Below, in pieces: positions 1 to 11,512 of a stretch of 64,000 nucleotides of DNA. Below the pieces are notes generated by a model. The model saw nothing but the letters and a program-made list of their open reading frames with translations, was not told where the DNA came from and did not search any database. The stretch's first letter is position 1, and each line of letters begins with the position of its first letter. The position numbers and the translations under genes were made by a program. Source of the stretch: Rhodothermaceae bacterium (GTDB lineage Bacteria > Bacteroidota > Rhodothermia > Rhodothermales > Bin80); NCBI GenBank assembly GCA_009841335.1, contig VXLY01000082.1:22380-86379 (forward strand), read 5' to 3'.

Positions 1-469
1 CTTCCTGCTCCTTCTGCGCAAGATCCGCTTTATTCATATCTCCCTCAATAAAACAGTCCCGCACAGCATTAAACTGACCCAGCGTACGCGTACGGAGCTC
101 ACGAATTTCGTCCACAATAGCACCAATGCGGGGAGCGGTGGCTAATGTAGCTGTCTTCTCCATCGTCCGTCCCAAATACCCGATACGCTCGGCCTCCTGT
201 GCAACCGTTAGCAGTTTGACACAGAGCACCAGCTCTCGCTTCGGGTCAATATTCAAGTGTTCCAATACAGCCCGACGCACAGACTGCTCACGCTTACGAA
301 TCACAGCTTCCTGAGCGGAAAGATCTGTATCCAGGATTTCGTTTTCCAGGAGTCGCCCACTTGAGGCAGCAAATAAATCGCGACCCGTGTCCAACATAAC
401 CTTAACATCATCCAAGGCGTCTATGATGAGAGGTGGTTGGTTACCCGTGAAAAAATCCAGAAAGCCCAT
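1..469 (-). CDS. PhoU-domain protein (3' end outside window)
   Basis: Reverse translation from ATG at 469: MGFLDFFTGNQPPLIIDALDDVKVMLDTGRDLFAAASGRLLENEILDTDLSAQEAVIRKREQSVRRAVLEHLNIDPKRELVLCVKLLTVAQEAERIGYLG...; PhoU-like helical motif. Absent from the ORF track because it is truncated by the window edge. Confidence 0.7.
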   Translation of the reverse strand, partial: MGFLDFFTGNQPPLIIDALDDVKVMLDTGRDLFAASSGRLLENEILDTDLSAQEAVIRKREQSVRRAVLEHLNIDPKRELVLCVKLLTVAQEAERIGYLGRTMEKTATLATAPRIGAIVDEIRELRTRTLGQFNAVRDCFIEGDMNKADLAQKEQE

Positions 470-483
470 GACCTAGGGGCAAT

Positions 484-1098
484 TTAGGTGTCGCTCTCCT
501 TGCAGTTGTTATACCCTCCGTACAAGCGATGTTTGGCAATGTAGGAATGTACATCGTCCGAAACCAAATGACGTACAGGCTGCCCTCCGGAAAATCTACT
601 GCGAATATGCTCTGCACTGATTGCTATTTCTGGCGCCTCCATGAATTGAACACGCCCTCGTAAATATTCTGGCAAGTCTGTTTCTCCAACAAGGTACCCT
701 GCGCGAGGATAAACCAGAATCTGTACCCTCCTGGCGATAACATCCGGCCGCATCCAAGTGTGAAACTGCTTCAGGCTATCACTCCCTAGAATCAGGTAAA
801 AATCTGCATCGGGGTATCGTTCCCTCAACGCGTCAAGCATTCGTATGGTATACGTCGGACGCTCAATGGTCGACTCTATATCAGAAACCCGATAGTGTCC
901 GTAGTCTGCAATAGCAGCCCGCACCATTCCCAGACGGTCTTGGTACTGTGAAAGTTGTTTCTGGGATTTATGCGGTGGATCGTATGCAGGCACCCATAAA
1001 ATCAACTCCAGCCCGAAATTCGATCGCGCAAACTCGGCAATCCTCAAATGGGCGCAGTGCGGTGGATCAAAGCTTCCGCCAAAAATGCCCACGTTCAT
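484..1098 (-). CDS. nadD: nicotinate-nucleotide adenylyltransferase
   Basis: MNVGIFGGSFDPPHCAHLRIAEFA nucleotidyltransferase motif (GGSFDPPHxxH). Confidence 0.93.
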   Translation of the reverse strand: MNVGIFGGSFDPPHCAHLRIAEFARSNFGLELILWVPAYDPPHKSQKQLSQYQDRLGMVRAAIADYGHYRVSDIESTIERPTYTIRMLDALRERYPDADFYLILGSDSLKQFHTWMRPDVIARRVQILVYPRAGYLVGETDLPEYLRGRVQFMEAPEIAISAEHIRSRFSGGQPVRHLVSDDVHSYIAKHRLYGGYNNCKESDT

Positions 1099-1122
1099 CT
1101 ATTTGTAAAAGCGCCCAATACG

Positions 1123-1923
1123 CTATAGTGCTGCGTCGTTGTCGATCAATGCGTCAAGATCTTGTTCCGCCTGCTCATTGAGCTCGCTGGCTACTTCAAT
1201 CAGTTCACTCTCAGGAAAAAGGTCCACTAGACGCTGATAATTATCAATCGCTTTCTGTAAGCGCTCCGGCTGGCGCTGTGTGATACTCTGTGCACTGAAC
1301 TCAATGTACGACCTCATGGCTCCCAGTAGGGCGTCATCTGCCAAGGGAGTATCCGGGTACTTGTCAAATACCAACTCATAAGACAATGCTGCCGCTTGGT
1401 AGAGGCCTCGTCGCTCATAAAGCCTAGCAGCGTGAAATTGCTTGTCGGCCAACTTCTGACGCAACTCCCCAACGCGCTGAATCGCAACATCTACGGAATC
1501 ATGATTGGAATAGCGCTGAATGTATAAATTGAAAACCTCGATCCCCCTCCGTGTACTCGTTTGATCCAGTTCAATTTGCGGGGAGCGCTCAAAGAAGGTC
1601 ATGGCCCGCTCAAACTCAGCATCCGGAACACGCGGGTCGGCCCTGAAAAGCTCCGCGAATCGGGTGTACTCATTGGCTGCAAGGATGTAATCCCTGTTCT
1701 GGCGATGAGAACGAGCCAAATACAGTTGTGCATCCGGAGCCCACTCATGCTCACGTCCAAATTCAGAAACGCCGTTGAAGTACTGGGCCGCCCGACTATA
1801 GCGGCCAGCTTCGTAGTGCTCTAACCCTTTCGTATATGCCTCATTGGGAGAATCATAGCTGAGACGCCCTGATCCTGCACACCCGGCTACAAACAGAACA
1901 AGAACAATTACTTGGTTTTTCAT
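1123..1923 (-). CDS. bamD: outer membrane assembly lipoprotein BamD-like (TPR)
   Basis: Lipobox VAGC, TPR repeats, 'YxxGLEHYEAGRYSRAAQYF' and 'DAELYLARSH'-like motifs. Confidence 0.8.
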   Translation of the reverse strand: MKNQVIVLVLFVAGCAGSGRLSYDSPNEAYTKGLEHYEAGRYSRAAQYFNGVSEFGREHEWAPDAQLYLARSHRQNRDYILAANEYTRFAELFRADPRVPDAEFERAMTFFERSPQIELDQTSTRRGIEVFNLYIQRYSNHDSVDVAIQRVGELRQKLADKQFHAARLYERRGLYQAAALSYELVFDKYPDTPLADDALLGAMRSYIEFSAQSITQRQPERLQKAIDNYQRLVDLFPESELIEVASELNEQAEQDLDALIDNDAAL

Positions 1924-2025
1924 CCAGAAATCGAATAATATGCACGCTGCTTAATGCTAGGAAGCAAACGCATATCACCGTAGAATCATTGTGCAGTTAC
2001 CGTAACGGGATCACACTGTTCCTTA

Positions 2026-3444
2026 TCAGCGAACCCGCTGCGGACCGTTGGGTGTGTGTCTAAAAAAATAAAACTCCGTGTTACGCTGATTGTCTCCAAA
2101 TTGGATCTGTATACTTAAACCTTCATACAGCGATGCTCCCAGCAGACGCTCCCGCGATATATCTCCCTCGTCAAGATTTTCCAGTATCATACTTGCAACA
2201 TCGTAGCCTACGTACGCAAGCCGATCAGGCGCAGCGCCTCCGTTAGCCACTTCATACTTCTGAACAAAGTTCCGCACACTCCGGCTCAGATCATTAACGT
2301 AGTAGACATCCGTATAGTATATCGGCATTGACAGGTTATAGTTATTCAGATCAAGAGAGGGCCAAGCCAATGAGCCAAGTATGATCGGGCGCACCCCTCT
2401 CCGCCTAAAATTAATGACTGTTCTTCCTACCAACCGAGAGGCGTCCAATTCATTATCGCGATGGATCGCCAAATAAATCCCCTCGGCCGCCCTAAGTGAA
2501 TCTGAACTGATCACGTTCGGTGATCTTATCCAATCTGAATCAGGACCGACCTGATAAACAAAAGTTGGCGTGAGGTCGTGGGCAGCAAGTCCCTCTTCAA
2601 ATCCCCGGGCCATTTCCTCACTCATAGGATTACCCGCTTCTACCATAATGCCAATGTCCCGCAGTTTCAGGTAGTCAACGGCCTGTCGGGCCGTATAGCG
2701 TCCGCGCTCTGCTAATGTAGCATTGACCTGAAAAACATATCTGCGCCCCCGCGTTATCTGGCCATCGGTAGCCAGCGGAGCTATCATCACGGTCTGCTGC
2801 TGTTCCACCGAACGGGCGGCGGAGTGAACTTGGTCACTGAACAGCGGACCAATGATTACGGATACACCTTCGTTCACTAGTGCATTAGCCGCTGACCTTG
2901 CACCGGCTTCGGAGTTCTTTGTATCCCTGAATACGATCCGTATTTTCGGATCGTGGCGCGAGTTGTAATTCTCAATAGCAAGCTGCACACCGCTGAAAAT
3001 AGACTGCGTTAGCGGCAGCTCATCACGCGAAAGAGGTAGCGCCAAACCGAGGTTTATTGCGCTGTCATTCACTCGTTTATGCTCCCGGCCGATTCTGGCT
3101 GCCGCGATAACGCGTTCAGCTTCTTCACGGTAACGACTACTAGAGTATTCACGAATGAACTCCTGCAAAAGATCAATAGCCGCCTGGTGATCGCCATGTC
3201 GATAGAGTGCCTTACCCGCCATCAAATGTGCTGCGGTCGTTTTGGTATGCACAGGATCCCGCTCATACACATCTCTGAAACCAAAAAAAGCACCAGCGTA
3301 ATCCTCTGCCTCATAGGCACCTAACGCAGCAGCAAAAGCTTCCTCTACCTCCACCGACTGCCCGGGCGGCGCCTGGGCAGCACATACCCCCGCTCCCAAT
3401 AGGAGCACAGCACAGATCAATGAAAAACGGATACTCGGCTGCAT
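2026..3444 (-). CDS. periplasmic-binding-protein-fold protein with N-terminal TPR (LivK/LpoA-like)
   Basis: Track ORF 2026..3489; internal start MQPSIRFSLICAVLLLGAGVCAAQ gives a signal peptide and avoids a long overlap with guaA. 'INLGLALPLSRDELPLTQSIFSGVQLAIENYN' is a type 1 periplasmic-binding fold. Confidence 0.65.
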   Translation of the reverse strand: MQPSIRFSLICAVLLLGAGVCAAQAPPGQSVEVEEAFAAALGAYEAEDYAGAFFGFRDVYERDPVHTKTTAAHLMAGKALYRHGDHQAAIDLLQEFIREYSSSRYREEAERVIAAARIGREHKRVNDSAINLGLALPLSRDELPLTQSIFSGVQLAIENYNSRHDPKIRIVFRDTKNSEAGARSAANALVNEGVSVIIGPLFSDQVHSAARSVEQQQTVMIAPLATDGQITRGRRYVFQVNATLAERGRYTARQAVDYLKLRDIGIMVEAGNPMSEEMARGFEEGLAAHDLTPTFVYQVGPDSDWIRSPNVISSDSLRAAEGIYLAIHRDNELDASRLVGRTVINFRRRGVRPIILGSLAWPSLDLNNYNLSMPIYYTDVYYVNDLSRSVRNFVQKYEVANGGAAPDRLAYVGYDVASMILENLDEGDISRERLLGASLYEGLSIQIQFGDNQRNTEFYFFRHTPNGPQRVR

Positions 3445-3445
3445 G

Positions 3446-5008
3446 CTACTCCCACTCGATGGTAGCTGGGGGTTTTGAACTGATGTCATACACTATGCGG
3501 TTAATACCCCGAACTTCGTTGACGATCCGATTGGCTACATATCCAAGAAATTCCAGCGGCAACTTGGCCCAGTCAGCCGTCATTCCATCTTTGCTTGTTA
3601 CTGCTCTGAGGCCACATACCTGTTCATAGGTTCGTTCATCTCCCATCACCCCGACACTCTGAACCGGTAACAGAACGGCAAAAGCCTGCCACACATCATT
3701 ATAATAGCCCTGCGCATGCAATTCTTCAATAAATATGCGGTCTGCTTCCCTCACAAGATGCAAACTCCTTTCACATACCGGTCCAAGGATTCGCACAGCA
3801 AGCCCCGGACCAGGAAACGGGTGTCGACCAATGATTTCTTCCGGTAAGGCCAAAAGTTTGCCAATCTCTCGAACTTCGTCCTTAAATAACTCCCGAAAGG
3901 GCTCTAATATTTCAAATGGATGATCTTCCGGTAATCCACCAACATTGTGGTGTGTCTTTATAGTTACACTGGGTCCCTTGAAAGAGATGCTTTCAATTAC
4001 ATCAGGATACAGTGTACCCTGCGCCAAAAATTTCGGACTGGTGCCCAGTGCAGAAGTAATGGCCGATGTTGCCTCCTCAAACACATGTACAAACGTATTG
4101 CCGATCACAACACGTTTGCGCTCTGGATCCGTGATCCCCTCCAGGCGAGTCAAAAACTGCTCACTTGCATCAATTGCTTCCAGGCGAATCTGAAAATGAT
4201 CGCGGAATGTGTTCTGCACGCCTTCCCATTCGCCGTGGCGTAAAAGCCCGTTATTCACAAAAATACAGGTTAACTGATCACCAATCGCCTCGTGAATCAA
4301 CCGGGCAGCGACAGATGAATCTACTCCTCCAGATAGACCCAGGATAACGTGGTCCATCCCGACCAACTCGCGTATCTCTGCAATCTTCTGTGTCATAAAG
4401 GAGGCGGGAGACCAGTCACCACGACAACCACAGATTTCCCCCACAAAGTTTTCAAAGATGCGCTGCCCGCCTTCCGTGTGCACGACCTCTGGATGAAACT
4501 GCACGCCGTAGTGTGGTAGCGTTATGTGCCGTAGTCCAGCAATAACTGCACTCGTGGTATCTGCTATGATCTCATAGTCAAGGGGGGCATGCGTGGGCAA
4601 ATCTCCGTGACTCATCCAGACTTGAGAACCATTTTCAATACCCGCAAGCAGCTTATCATCCCGGCGAATATTGAGCGATGCACGTCCAAATTCCCGATGT
4701 TCAGCAGCCTCCACCACGCCACCAACGGAATGGACCAAGGCCTGCAGCCCATAACAGATCCCCAGCAAAGGCATAGGTGAACCATCCTCCCGCTGAAGCT
4801 GAAGAAGTGCTGGATCCAGTTGTGGTGCACCTGGCTCATAGACTGAGCTTGGGCCCCCGGATAGTACAATCCCGCGGGCAGATGAAAAACTGTCAACCGA
4901 AGCAGTACAAGGAAGAATCTCTGAGAATACACCTGCTTCGCGTATTCGGCGAGCGATTAATTGGGTATACTGGGCCCCGAAATCCAGAATAACTATCCGC
5001 TCATCCAT
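3446..5008 (-). CDS. guaA: GMP synthase (glutamine-hydrolysing)
   Basis: MDERIVILDFGAQYTQLIARRIRE; GLSGGVDSSVAA; ends KPPATIEWE. Start moved to M33 of the track ORF. Confidence 0.96.
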   Translation of the reverse strand: MDERIVILDFGAQYTQLIARRIREAGVFSEILPCTASVDSFSSARGIVLSGGPSSVYEPGAPQLDPALLQLQREDGSPMPLLGICYGLQALVHSVGGVVEAAEHREFGRASLNIRRDDKLLAGIENGSQVWMSHGDLPTHAPLDYEIIADTTSAVIAGLRHITLPHYGVQFHPEVVHTEGGQRIFENFVGEICGCRGDWSPASFMTQKIAEIRELVGMDHVILGLSGGVDSSVAARLIHEAIGDQLTCIFVNNGLLRHGEWEGVQNTFRDHFQIRLEAIDASEQFLTRLEGITDPERKRVVIGNTFVHVFEEATSAITSALGTSPKFLAQGTLYPDVIESISFKGPSVTIKTHHNVGGLPEDHPFEILEPFRELFKDEVREIGKLLALPEEIIGRHPFPGPGLAVRILGPVCERSLHLVREADRIFIEELHAQGYYNDVWQAFAVLLPVQSVGVMGDERTYEQVCGLRAVTSKDGMTADWAKLPLEFLGYVANRIVNEVRGINRIVYDISSKPPATIEWE

Positions 5009-5019
5009 ACTGGAATTGC

Positions 5020-5403
5020 CTATGCGACTTGATCGGCATATTCTTCGGCGGACAGTAAATCTTCCAGTTGCTCTGGATCCGATATACGAAGCTCTATCAT
5101 CCACCCCTCGCCAAAAGGATCGCTGTTCACCAATTCCGGGCTAGCCTCAAGTGCTGGGTTATGTCGCTCGACAACCCCGTCCACGGGAAGAAACAGTTCG
5201 GAAACAGCCTTAACTGCCTCTACCGAGCCAAATACCTCTCCCTGCTCATAACCTTCTCCTTCAGGTTCCAGCTCTACAAACACAATGTCTCCCAGCTCAC
5301 CCTGGGCATAATCAGTGATACCAATCGTTGCGGTAGTGCCATCTTCATGTATACGTACCCACTCGTGTTCTTCGGTGTACTTTAGATCCTCTGGAAAATT
5401 CAT
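5020..5403 (-). CDS. gcvH: glycine cleavage system H protein
   Basis: MNFPEDLKYTEEHEWVRIHEDG...GSVEAVKAVSEL lipoyl site. Confidence 0.95.
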   Translation of the reverse strand: MNFPEDLKYTEEHEWVRIHEDGTTATIGITDYAQGELGDIVFVELEPEGEGYEQGEVFGSVEAVKAVSELFLPVDGVVERHNPALEASPELVNSDPFGEGWMIELRISDPEQLEDLLSAEEYADQVA

Positions 5404-5426
5404 GACTGGTGGTTTACGGGAATCAA

Positions 5427-6767
5427 TTAGTCCTGCGGTAGCATTTGCCGCTCTACAAAATGCGTATCAATTTCTCCGCTAATGAACGCAGGATGCTGTA
5501 ACAATTCTTTGTGGAATGGGATCGTTGTGGGGATACCTTCCAACACAAATTCATCCAATGCGCGCAACATTCGCCGAATAGCCCGTTCCCGGGTAGGCCC
5601 ATGCGTGATGAGCTTGGCAATCATGGAATCATAGTGTGGCGGAATTGTATATCCGTTATAGACGTGCGTATCTACGCGGACTCCGGGACCTCCGGGTTGA
5701 TGGAATTCCTTGATCTTTCCTGGAGCAGGTCGGAAGTTTTTCGCAGGATCCTCTGCATTGATGCGACACTCAATTGCATGACCATCCATTTTAACACCCT
5801 CATTGGGAAGCTGCTCCCCCATCGCTACGAGGATCTGCTGCTCGACCAGATCCTGACCCGTTACTTCTTCAGTTACCGGATGCTCCACCTGTATCCGGGT
5901 ATTCATCTCCATGAAATAGAAGTTCTGGTCTGCATCAAGTAAGAACTCAACCGTACCTGCGCCTTCATAATTGACGGACTCGGCCCCTGCAACAGCCGCA
6001 GCACCCATGAGTGCACGAAGATCGCTGTCAACCGCTACCGAAGGAGCTTCCTCGAGTAGTTTCTGATGGCGTCGCTGCACAGAACATTCCCGTTCACCGT
6101 AATGCAGCGCGGTGCCGCACCCATCCCCCATGACCTGAATTTCGATGTGTCTCGGTTTTTGGATTAACTTTTCCAAGTAGACATCGGGATTGCCGAACGC
6201 CCCTGCTGCCTCCGCCTGCGCTGCATGGAACTGACGCTCAAAATCGTCCGCATCCATCACCGCACGCATACCTCGACCTCCTCCACCCGCACTCGCCTTG
6301 ATCATGACCGGATATCCCATAGACTTGGCAAGCGCCCTGCCATGATCAAGCGTTGGTACGACCCCATCGGAACCGGGGACTACCGGAACACCTGCAGACT
6401 TCATCTGATCCTTGGCACGACTCTTATCTCCCATCACGGCAATTGTCTCCGGAGATGGACCAATGAACTTTATACCATGATCCGCACAGATCGCGCTGAA
6501 TACAGCGTTTTCTGCGAGGAATCCGTATCCGGGATGTATCGCGTCCGAGTCGGTAACTTCGGCGGCTGCTATGATCCGATCCGGTTTGAGATAACTCTCA
6601 GAGGATGGTGCCAGACCAATGCACACCGCTTCATCAGCATAATACACGTGGAGTGCGTCCACGTCAGCTTTGGAGTACACCGCTACGGATTTGATTCCTA
6701 ATTCTTTGCAGGCACGAATCACCCGGAGGGCAATTTCTCCTCTGTTTGCAATCAGGACTTTCTTCAT
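5427..6767 (-). CDS. accC: acetyl-CoA carboxylase biotin carboxylase subunit
   Basis: [35 protein letters not shown]-grasp motif [12 protein letters not shown]. Confidence 0.96.
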   Translation of the reverse strand: MKKVLIANRGEIALRVIRACKELGIKSVAVYSKADVDALHVYYADEAVCIGLAPSSESYLKPDRIIAAAEVTDSDAIHPGYGFLAENAVFSAICADHGIKFIGPSPETIAVMGDKSRAKDQMKSAGVPVVPGSDGVVPTLDHGRALAKSMGYPVMIKASAGGGGRGMRAVMDADDFERQFHAAQAEAAGAFGNPDVYLEKLIQKPRHIEIQVMGDGCGTALHYGERECSVQRRHQKLLEEAPSVAVDSDLRALMGAAAVAGAESVNYEGAGTVEFLLDADQNFYFMEMNTRIQVEHPVTEEVTGQDLVEQQILVAMGEQLPNEGVKMDGHAIECRINAEDPAKNFRPAPGKIKEFHQPGGPGVRVDTHVYNGYTIPPHYDSMIAKLITHGPTRERAIRRMLRALDEFVLEGIPTTIPFHKELLQHPAFISGEIDTHFVERQMLPQD

Positions 6768-6782
6768 ACCGGGTGCGCCCAA

Positions 6783-7307
6783 TTATGGGGACTCAATAAG
6801 CAACAATGGTTGATCGTACTCAACCGGATCACCATCGCCTACAAGGATTTGTGTCACCGTTCCTGCAACCTCGGATTCCACTTCGTTCATCAGCTTCATC
6901 GCCTCAATAATGCAAACGGTCTGCCCTATGCTCACACTATCCCCAACTTGAACAAAAGGTTCTGAGTCGGGGGACGGTTTCGCATAGAATGTGCCCGGCG
7001 TTGGCGCAAGTACCGGAGTACCATTCGTGGACTCGTTCTCGGAAGATGGCAAAGACTCAACCTCGGGAGAATCGGCTCCTTTTTCCTTGATAACGGCAGT
7101 CGTGCTCGGTCCAGCCTGAACAGTCACCGGAATAGGAGCCTGTCCCCCCTCCTGGACGGTCGGTGAAACGTACTGCCGAACCAGAACACGAACACCATCC
7201 GCTTCGATTTCAACTTCCGCTGCACCACTCTCAGCTGCCATTGAGATCAATTCCCGAATACGATCAAAATCGCTCTTGGACCAAGCTTTGGAGAAGAATT
7301 TTGGCAC
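6783..7307 (-). CDS. accB: acetyl-CoA carboxylase biotin carboxyl carrier protein
   Basis: C-terminal EAMKLMNEVESEVAGTV biotinylation motif; adjacent to accC. Confidence 0.95.
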   Translation of the reverse strand: MPKFFSKAWSKSDFDRIRELISMAAESGAAEVEIEADGVRVLVRQYVSPTVQEGGQAPIPVTVQAGPSTTAVIKEKGADSPEVESLPSSENESTNGTPVLAPTPGTFYAKPSPDSEPFVQVGDSVSIGQTVCIIEAMKLMNEVESEVAGTVTQILVGDGDPVEYDQPLLLIESP

Positions 7308-7341
7308 GTGACTTTTTGGTTAACTCAAATTAACTGACTCG

Positions 7342-7908
7342 TTACTCCGCAACCCGCGTGATATAGGCTCCGGTATCCGTGTTGACCCGAACAAGGTCCC
7401 CCTCGGAAATAAACAGCGGAACATTGATTGTTGCGCCACTCTCCAGCTTAGCCGGCTTTGTGGCTCCGGTCGCGGTATCTCCCCTGACCCCGGGATCAGA
7501 CTGAACAATCCTCAGCTCCACACTCTTTGGCAACTCGGCCAGAAGCGGAGCTTCGGTTTCAGCGTGAAACAGAATATCAATCATTCCTCCTTCCTTGAGG
7601 AATTCGCGTTTAGCCACGCTCTCTGCGGTCAGAGCGAACTGGCTGTAGTCCTCCATATTCATAAAATGCATCCCCATCGCATCCTCGTACAAAAACTGAT
7701 GCTCGCGACGCTCTATCCGTGCCTGCTGCACTTTCTCTCCCGCCCGAAACGTCTTGTCTACGACACGACCTGTCCGAATATTCTTCAACGTAGTTCGAAC
7801 AAAAGCACCACCCTTGCCGGGCTTCACATGCTGAAATTTCACGATCTGCCACAGTTCACCATCCAATCGCATGGTAAAGCCGTTCCTGAAATCTGTCGTA
7901 TCTGCCAT
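7342..7908 (-). CDS. efp: elongation factor P
   Basis: FRNGFTMRLDGELWQIVKFQHVKPGKGGAFVRTTLKNIRTG. Confidence 0.96.
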   Translation of the reverse strand: MADTTDFRNGFTMRLDGELWQIVKFQHVKPGKGGAFVRTTLKNIRTGRVVDKTFRAGEKVQQARIERREHQFLYEDAMGMHFMNMEDYSQFALTAESVAKREFLKEGGMIDILFHAETEAPLLAELPKSVELRIVQSDPGVRGDTATGATKPAKLESGATINVPLFISEGDLVRVNTDTGAYITRVAE

Positions 7909-7997
7909 AATTAACGATTAATTCGGCACTGTCAACGCGAATATAACACGTATCTGATTGTTGTGCCCAAAAGGAGATTGAATGTTCGCACACTATG

Positions 7998-8747
7998 CTA
8001 CCGAAAAGGTGCCTCCATGTTGAGAAACATATCAAGATTAGCGGTCCCCAATGTTCCGTTATACTGGAAAGGCTCTCCATAAGTGCAGCCAATGAGATGG
8101 CCATACGTGCGAGCACGTGCTTCAATCCATTCGGAGAAGCCCGCATTGGAGATGAAGGTTTCGGGCTCCTCACTTGCCTCCTTATAGACTGGGCTATGAA
8201 CCTGGGATCCATAACACCTAAGGGCCTGCATTCGCTGCTCCCATGTGGTTGTGACATCCACGATGAAGGTTGGCTCAAAATGCTTCACTTCGGCGAAGTA
8301 CAGTAAGTGCTTGGGCCTCCAGGGTGGCACACCCGTTCCTGTACCTGTCTTCATTTTTTTCAGCCCCGCATAATAGCACGCATCTCGTACAAGGGTATGC
8401 GCAGCATTGTGATCAGGGTGCCGACAATCCTCAGGATGTGTCATGACTATACGTGGGCGCCACTTCCGCAATACTTCAATCACGCCCCCCAAATCTGAGG
8501 CCGTGATGTTGCCATCCGGGAGTCCAAGATTTTCACGCGCTGAGAGCCCAAGAACTGCGGTTGCTGCGGCAGTCTCTTTGGCACGTAATTCGGGCGTCCC
8601 ACGTGTACCAAGCTCTCCACGGGTCAGATCCAGGGCCCCAACCTGCAGTCCTTGCCTGACGCACAGTGCCAGTGTCCCACCAGCGGCTAATTCGACATCA
8701 TCTGGATGAGCGGCAATCGCCAGTATGTCAAGTGTTTCCGCCATCAC
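7998..8747 (-). CDS. bshB1: bacillithiol biosynthesis deacetylase BshB1
   Basis: [23 protein letters not shown]...[17 protein letters not shown] LmbE/PIG-L family signature. Confidence 0.87.
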   Translation of the reverse strand: MMAETLDILAIAAHPDDVELAAGGTLALCVRQGLQVGALDLTRGELGTRGTPELRAKETAAATAVLGLSARENLGLPDGNITASDLGGVIEVLRKWRPRIVMTHPEDCRHPDHNAAHTLVRDACYYAGLKKMKTGTGTGVPPWRPKHLLYFAEVKHFEPTFIVDVTTTWEQRMQALRCYGSQVHSPVYKEASEEPETFISNAGFSEWIEARARTYGHLIGCTYGEPFQYNGTLGTANLDMFLNMEAPFR

Positions 8748-11359
8748 TTGGCAGCTACCAGGTTAACTATACGACCCTTCACATAAATCTCCCGATATGG
8801 AGGCTTGCCTCCCAGAAACCGCCTCACATTTGGCTCGCGCACTGCGGCTTCGATCACATCTCGTTGGTCTGCATCTGGAGCAACATGAATCGTCGCCCTC
8901 ACCTTTCCGTTGACCTGCACGGGCAAAGGTATGCTATCTTCAACGAGATAGTCGTCATTCAATACCGGCCACGCAACATAGGCCAGCGACCCCTCGTGCC
9001 CAATCCAGGACCAGAGCTCTTCTGCAATATGTGGCGCAAACGGCGAGAGTAAGAGAATCAGTGGTTCTGCAATCCTCCTAGGAATAACATGCCACTTGAA
9101 GGCAGCGTTGACCAGCTCCATAAGAGCCGCAATGGCCGTGTTCATTCGAAGGGCTTCAATGTCTCGTGTTACACGATCAATCGTTTGATGCAGTACCCTC
9201 AACTGTGTTCGGCTTGGTGCTTCCTCGGTGAGAGGCTTGGTCGTGATCAGACGCCATACGCGGTCAAGGAACCGGAAAGTCCCGTGAACCCCTCGCGTGC
9301 TCCAAGGCTTTACCTGTTCCAGAGGCCCCATGAACATCTCATAAAGCCGGAAAGCATCTGCCCCGTACTGACTAATGATTGTATCAGGGTTAACCACGTT
9401 GCCTCGACTCTTGCTCATCTTGAAGGCACGCACATCAAGTCGAATATCCGGTGCTGATTTCAATACGAAGGCCTCACCATCCTTGATCACAGACTCCTCG
9501 TCAACGCGGACAGCCTCTACGCTCGCACCAGAAGAGATTTCTTTGCCTGCATTCACACTCTCTGCACTGACCCAGTCGCCGGTCATACTGTTGCGCCAGG
9601 CAGTATATTCAAGCTCCCCCAGTATCATACCCTGGTGAACAAGTTTGGCAAAAGGCTCCGGCGTTGAAACCACACCAGCATCGTATAGCACCATATGCCA
9701 GAACCGGGCATATAGTAAGTGAAGCACCGCGTGTTCAGATCCCCCAACATACAGGTCCACGGGCATCCAATACTTTTCGAGCTCTGGATCAACGAGACGT
9801 TCGGTGTTATTCGGATCAATGTAGCGCAGGAAATACCAACAGGATCCTGCCCACTGCGGCATTGTATTGGTTTCCCTTCTCCCCGATATACCGGTGTCTG
9901 GATCCGTAATATTCAACCATTCCGAAGCCAAAGCAAGTGGACCTTCAGGTGTTCCGCTTGGCTTGAATTCAGCGAGTTCTGGCAATGCAATTGGTAACGC
10001 TTTCTCGGACAATGAACGTACTTTTTCATCTTCAAATACGATCGGAATCGGCTCTCCCCAATACCTTTGTCTGGAAAAAAGCCAGTCTCGCAACTTATAG
10101 TTGACCTTTCGCTGCCCCAGTTCATGCTCTTCTAACCAGTCTAGTATTCGCGCTTTGGCGTCCTCAACATTTAAACCGTCCAGAAAGTCACTGTTGATGG
10201 CTGGACCATCTCCTGTATAAGCCAAACCGGTAAAACCTTGAGGAGGCTGTACAGTGCGACGAATCGGCAGATCATACCGTGCGGCAAATGCCCAGTCTCG
10301 TTCATCCTGCCCGGGAACTGCCATGATAGCTCCGGTCCCGTAGGATATCAACACGTAATCGGCAATCCAGACCGGGATAGATTCTTTCGTTACGGGGTTT
10401 ACGGCATATGCCCCTGTAAATACGCCAGACTTATCCTTCTGCAACTCGGTTCGTTCCAGATCGCTTTTGCGGGACGCCAATTCTTGATATTTTCTGACTT
10501 CATCAAGTTGGTCCCTTGTTGAAATTTGCTCCACAAGAGGGTGCTCAGGAGCAAGTACCATGTAGGTCGCTCCGAAAATTGTGTCCGGTCGAGTGGTATA
10601 CACGCGAATGGTGGACGATTTATCGCCATATATCGGAAAATCTATGTCTGCCCCTTCGCTCCGGCCAATCCAGTTGCGCTGCATTTCCTTCGTACTGGTG
10701 GGCCAATCCATATGATCTAGCCCTTCCAACAGTCGTTCGGCGTAGTGTGTAATGCGCAATACCCACTGCCGCAGCATTCGCCGTTCACAGGGATGTCCAC
10801 CGATGTCGCTCCTGCCATCAATTACCTCCTCATTGGCCAATGTGGTGCCCAGTTCCTCACACCACCAGACAGGTACCTCGGCTTCGTATGCAAGCCCACG
10901 CTCAAACAGCTTCAAAAAGATCCATTGCGTCCACTTGAAATAGGCCGGGTCAGTCGTATCCACCTCCCGGTCCCAGTCATAAGAGAGCCCTAGGGATTTA
11001 AGCTGCGTGCGGAAACGGGAAATGTTTTGTTCTGTTGTTATGCGTGGATGTGTGCCGGTCTGTAGAGCGTACTGTTCAGCCGGCAGGCCAAATGCATCCC
11101 ACCCAATCGGATGCAACACATTGAAGCCGCACATCCGCTTATACCGTGCGACAATGTCTGTCGCCGTGTAGCCCTCGGGATGTCCAACATGTAAACCGGA
11201 TCCACTCGGGTACGGAAACATGTCCAGAACATAGTACTTCGGCTTCGATTCGTCGACCTCTTGAGGAGTACGAAAAGTTTTTTTCGACTCCCAATAGTTC
11301 TGCCAATGACTTTCAATTTTCTGAAAAGGATATGCCGCCATATAGTCAATTATATTCAA
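8744..11359 (-). CDS. leuS: leucyl-tRNA synthetase
   Basis: [36 protein letters not shown]. Confidence 0.97.
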   Translation of the reverse strand: MNIIDYMAAYPFQKIESHWQNYWESKKTFRTPQEVDESKPKYYVLDMFPYPSGSGLHVGHPEGYTATDIVARYKRMCGFNVLHPIGWDAFGLPAEQYALQTGTHPRITTEQNISRFRTQLKSLGLSYDWDREVDTTDPAYFKWTQWIFLKLFERGLAYEAEVPVWWCEELGTTLANEEVIDGRSDIGGHPCERRMLRQWVLRITHYAERLLEGLDHMDWPTSTKEMQRNWIGRSEGADIDFPIYGDKSSTIRVYTTRPDTIFGATYMVLAPEHPLVEQISTRDQLDEVRKYQELASRKSDLERTELQKDKSGVFTGAYAVNPVTKESIPVWIADYVLISYGTGAIMAVPGQDERDWAFAARYDLPIRRTVQPPQGFTGLAYTGDGPAINSDFLDGLNVEDAKARILDWLEEHELGQRKVNYKLRDWLFSRQRYWGEPIPIVFEDEKVRSLSEKALPIALPELAEFKPSGTPEGPLALASEWLNITDPDTGISGRRETNTMPQWAGSCWYFLRYIDPNNTERLVDPELEKYWMPVDLYVGGSEHAVLHLLYARFWHMVLYDAGVVSTPEPFAKLVHQGMILGELEYTAWRNSMTGDWVSAESVNAGKEISSGASVEAVRVDEESVIKDGEAFVLKSAPDIRLDVRAFKMSKSRGNVVNPDTIISQYGADAFRLYEMFMGPLEQVKPWSTRGVHGTFRFLDRVWRLITTKPLTEEAPSRTQLRVLHQTIDRVTRDIEALRMNTAIAALMELVNAAFKWHVIPRRIAEPLILLLSPFAPHIAEELWSWIGHEGSLAYVAWPVLNDDYLVEDSIPLPVQVNGKVRATIHVAPDADQRDVIEAAVREPNVRRFLGGKPPYREIYVKGRIVNLVAAK

Positions 11360-11512
11360 GGCTTAGCGCAAACAGCCAAGGTTAACGAACACCAACACAA
11401 ATATATTCCCATTTCAGCTCTTGCTGGCGATCGTTGATTTACCTAATCCTTGGTACGTCTGGCCGAGTTCGAGTGTACTCTGTCCTGTTTCCGCTTAATC
11501 CGCACACTCTAC

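Noticed and set aside
3945-4347. Overlapping plus-strand ORFs across guaA, and similar antisense ORFs within accC, leuS, csx17 and others
   Set aside because: Antisense to clearly coding, conserved minus-strand genes; no recognisable motif or SD; typical six-frame noise.
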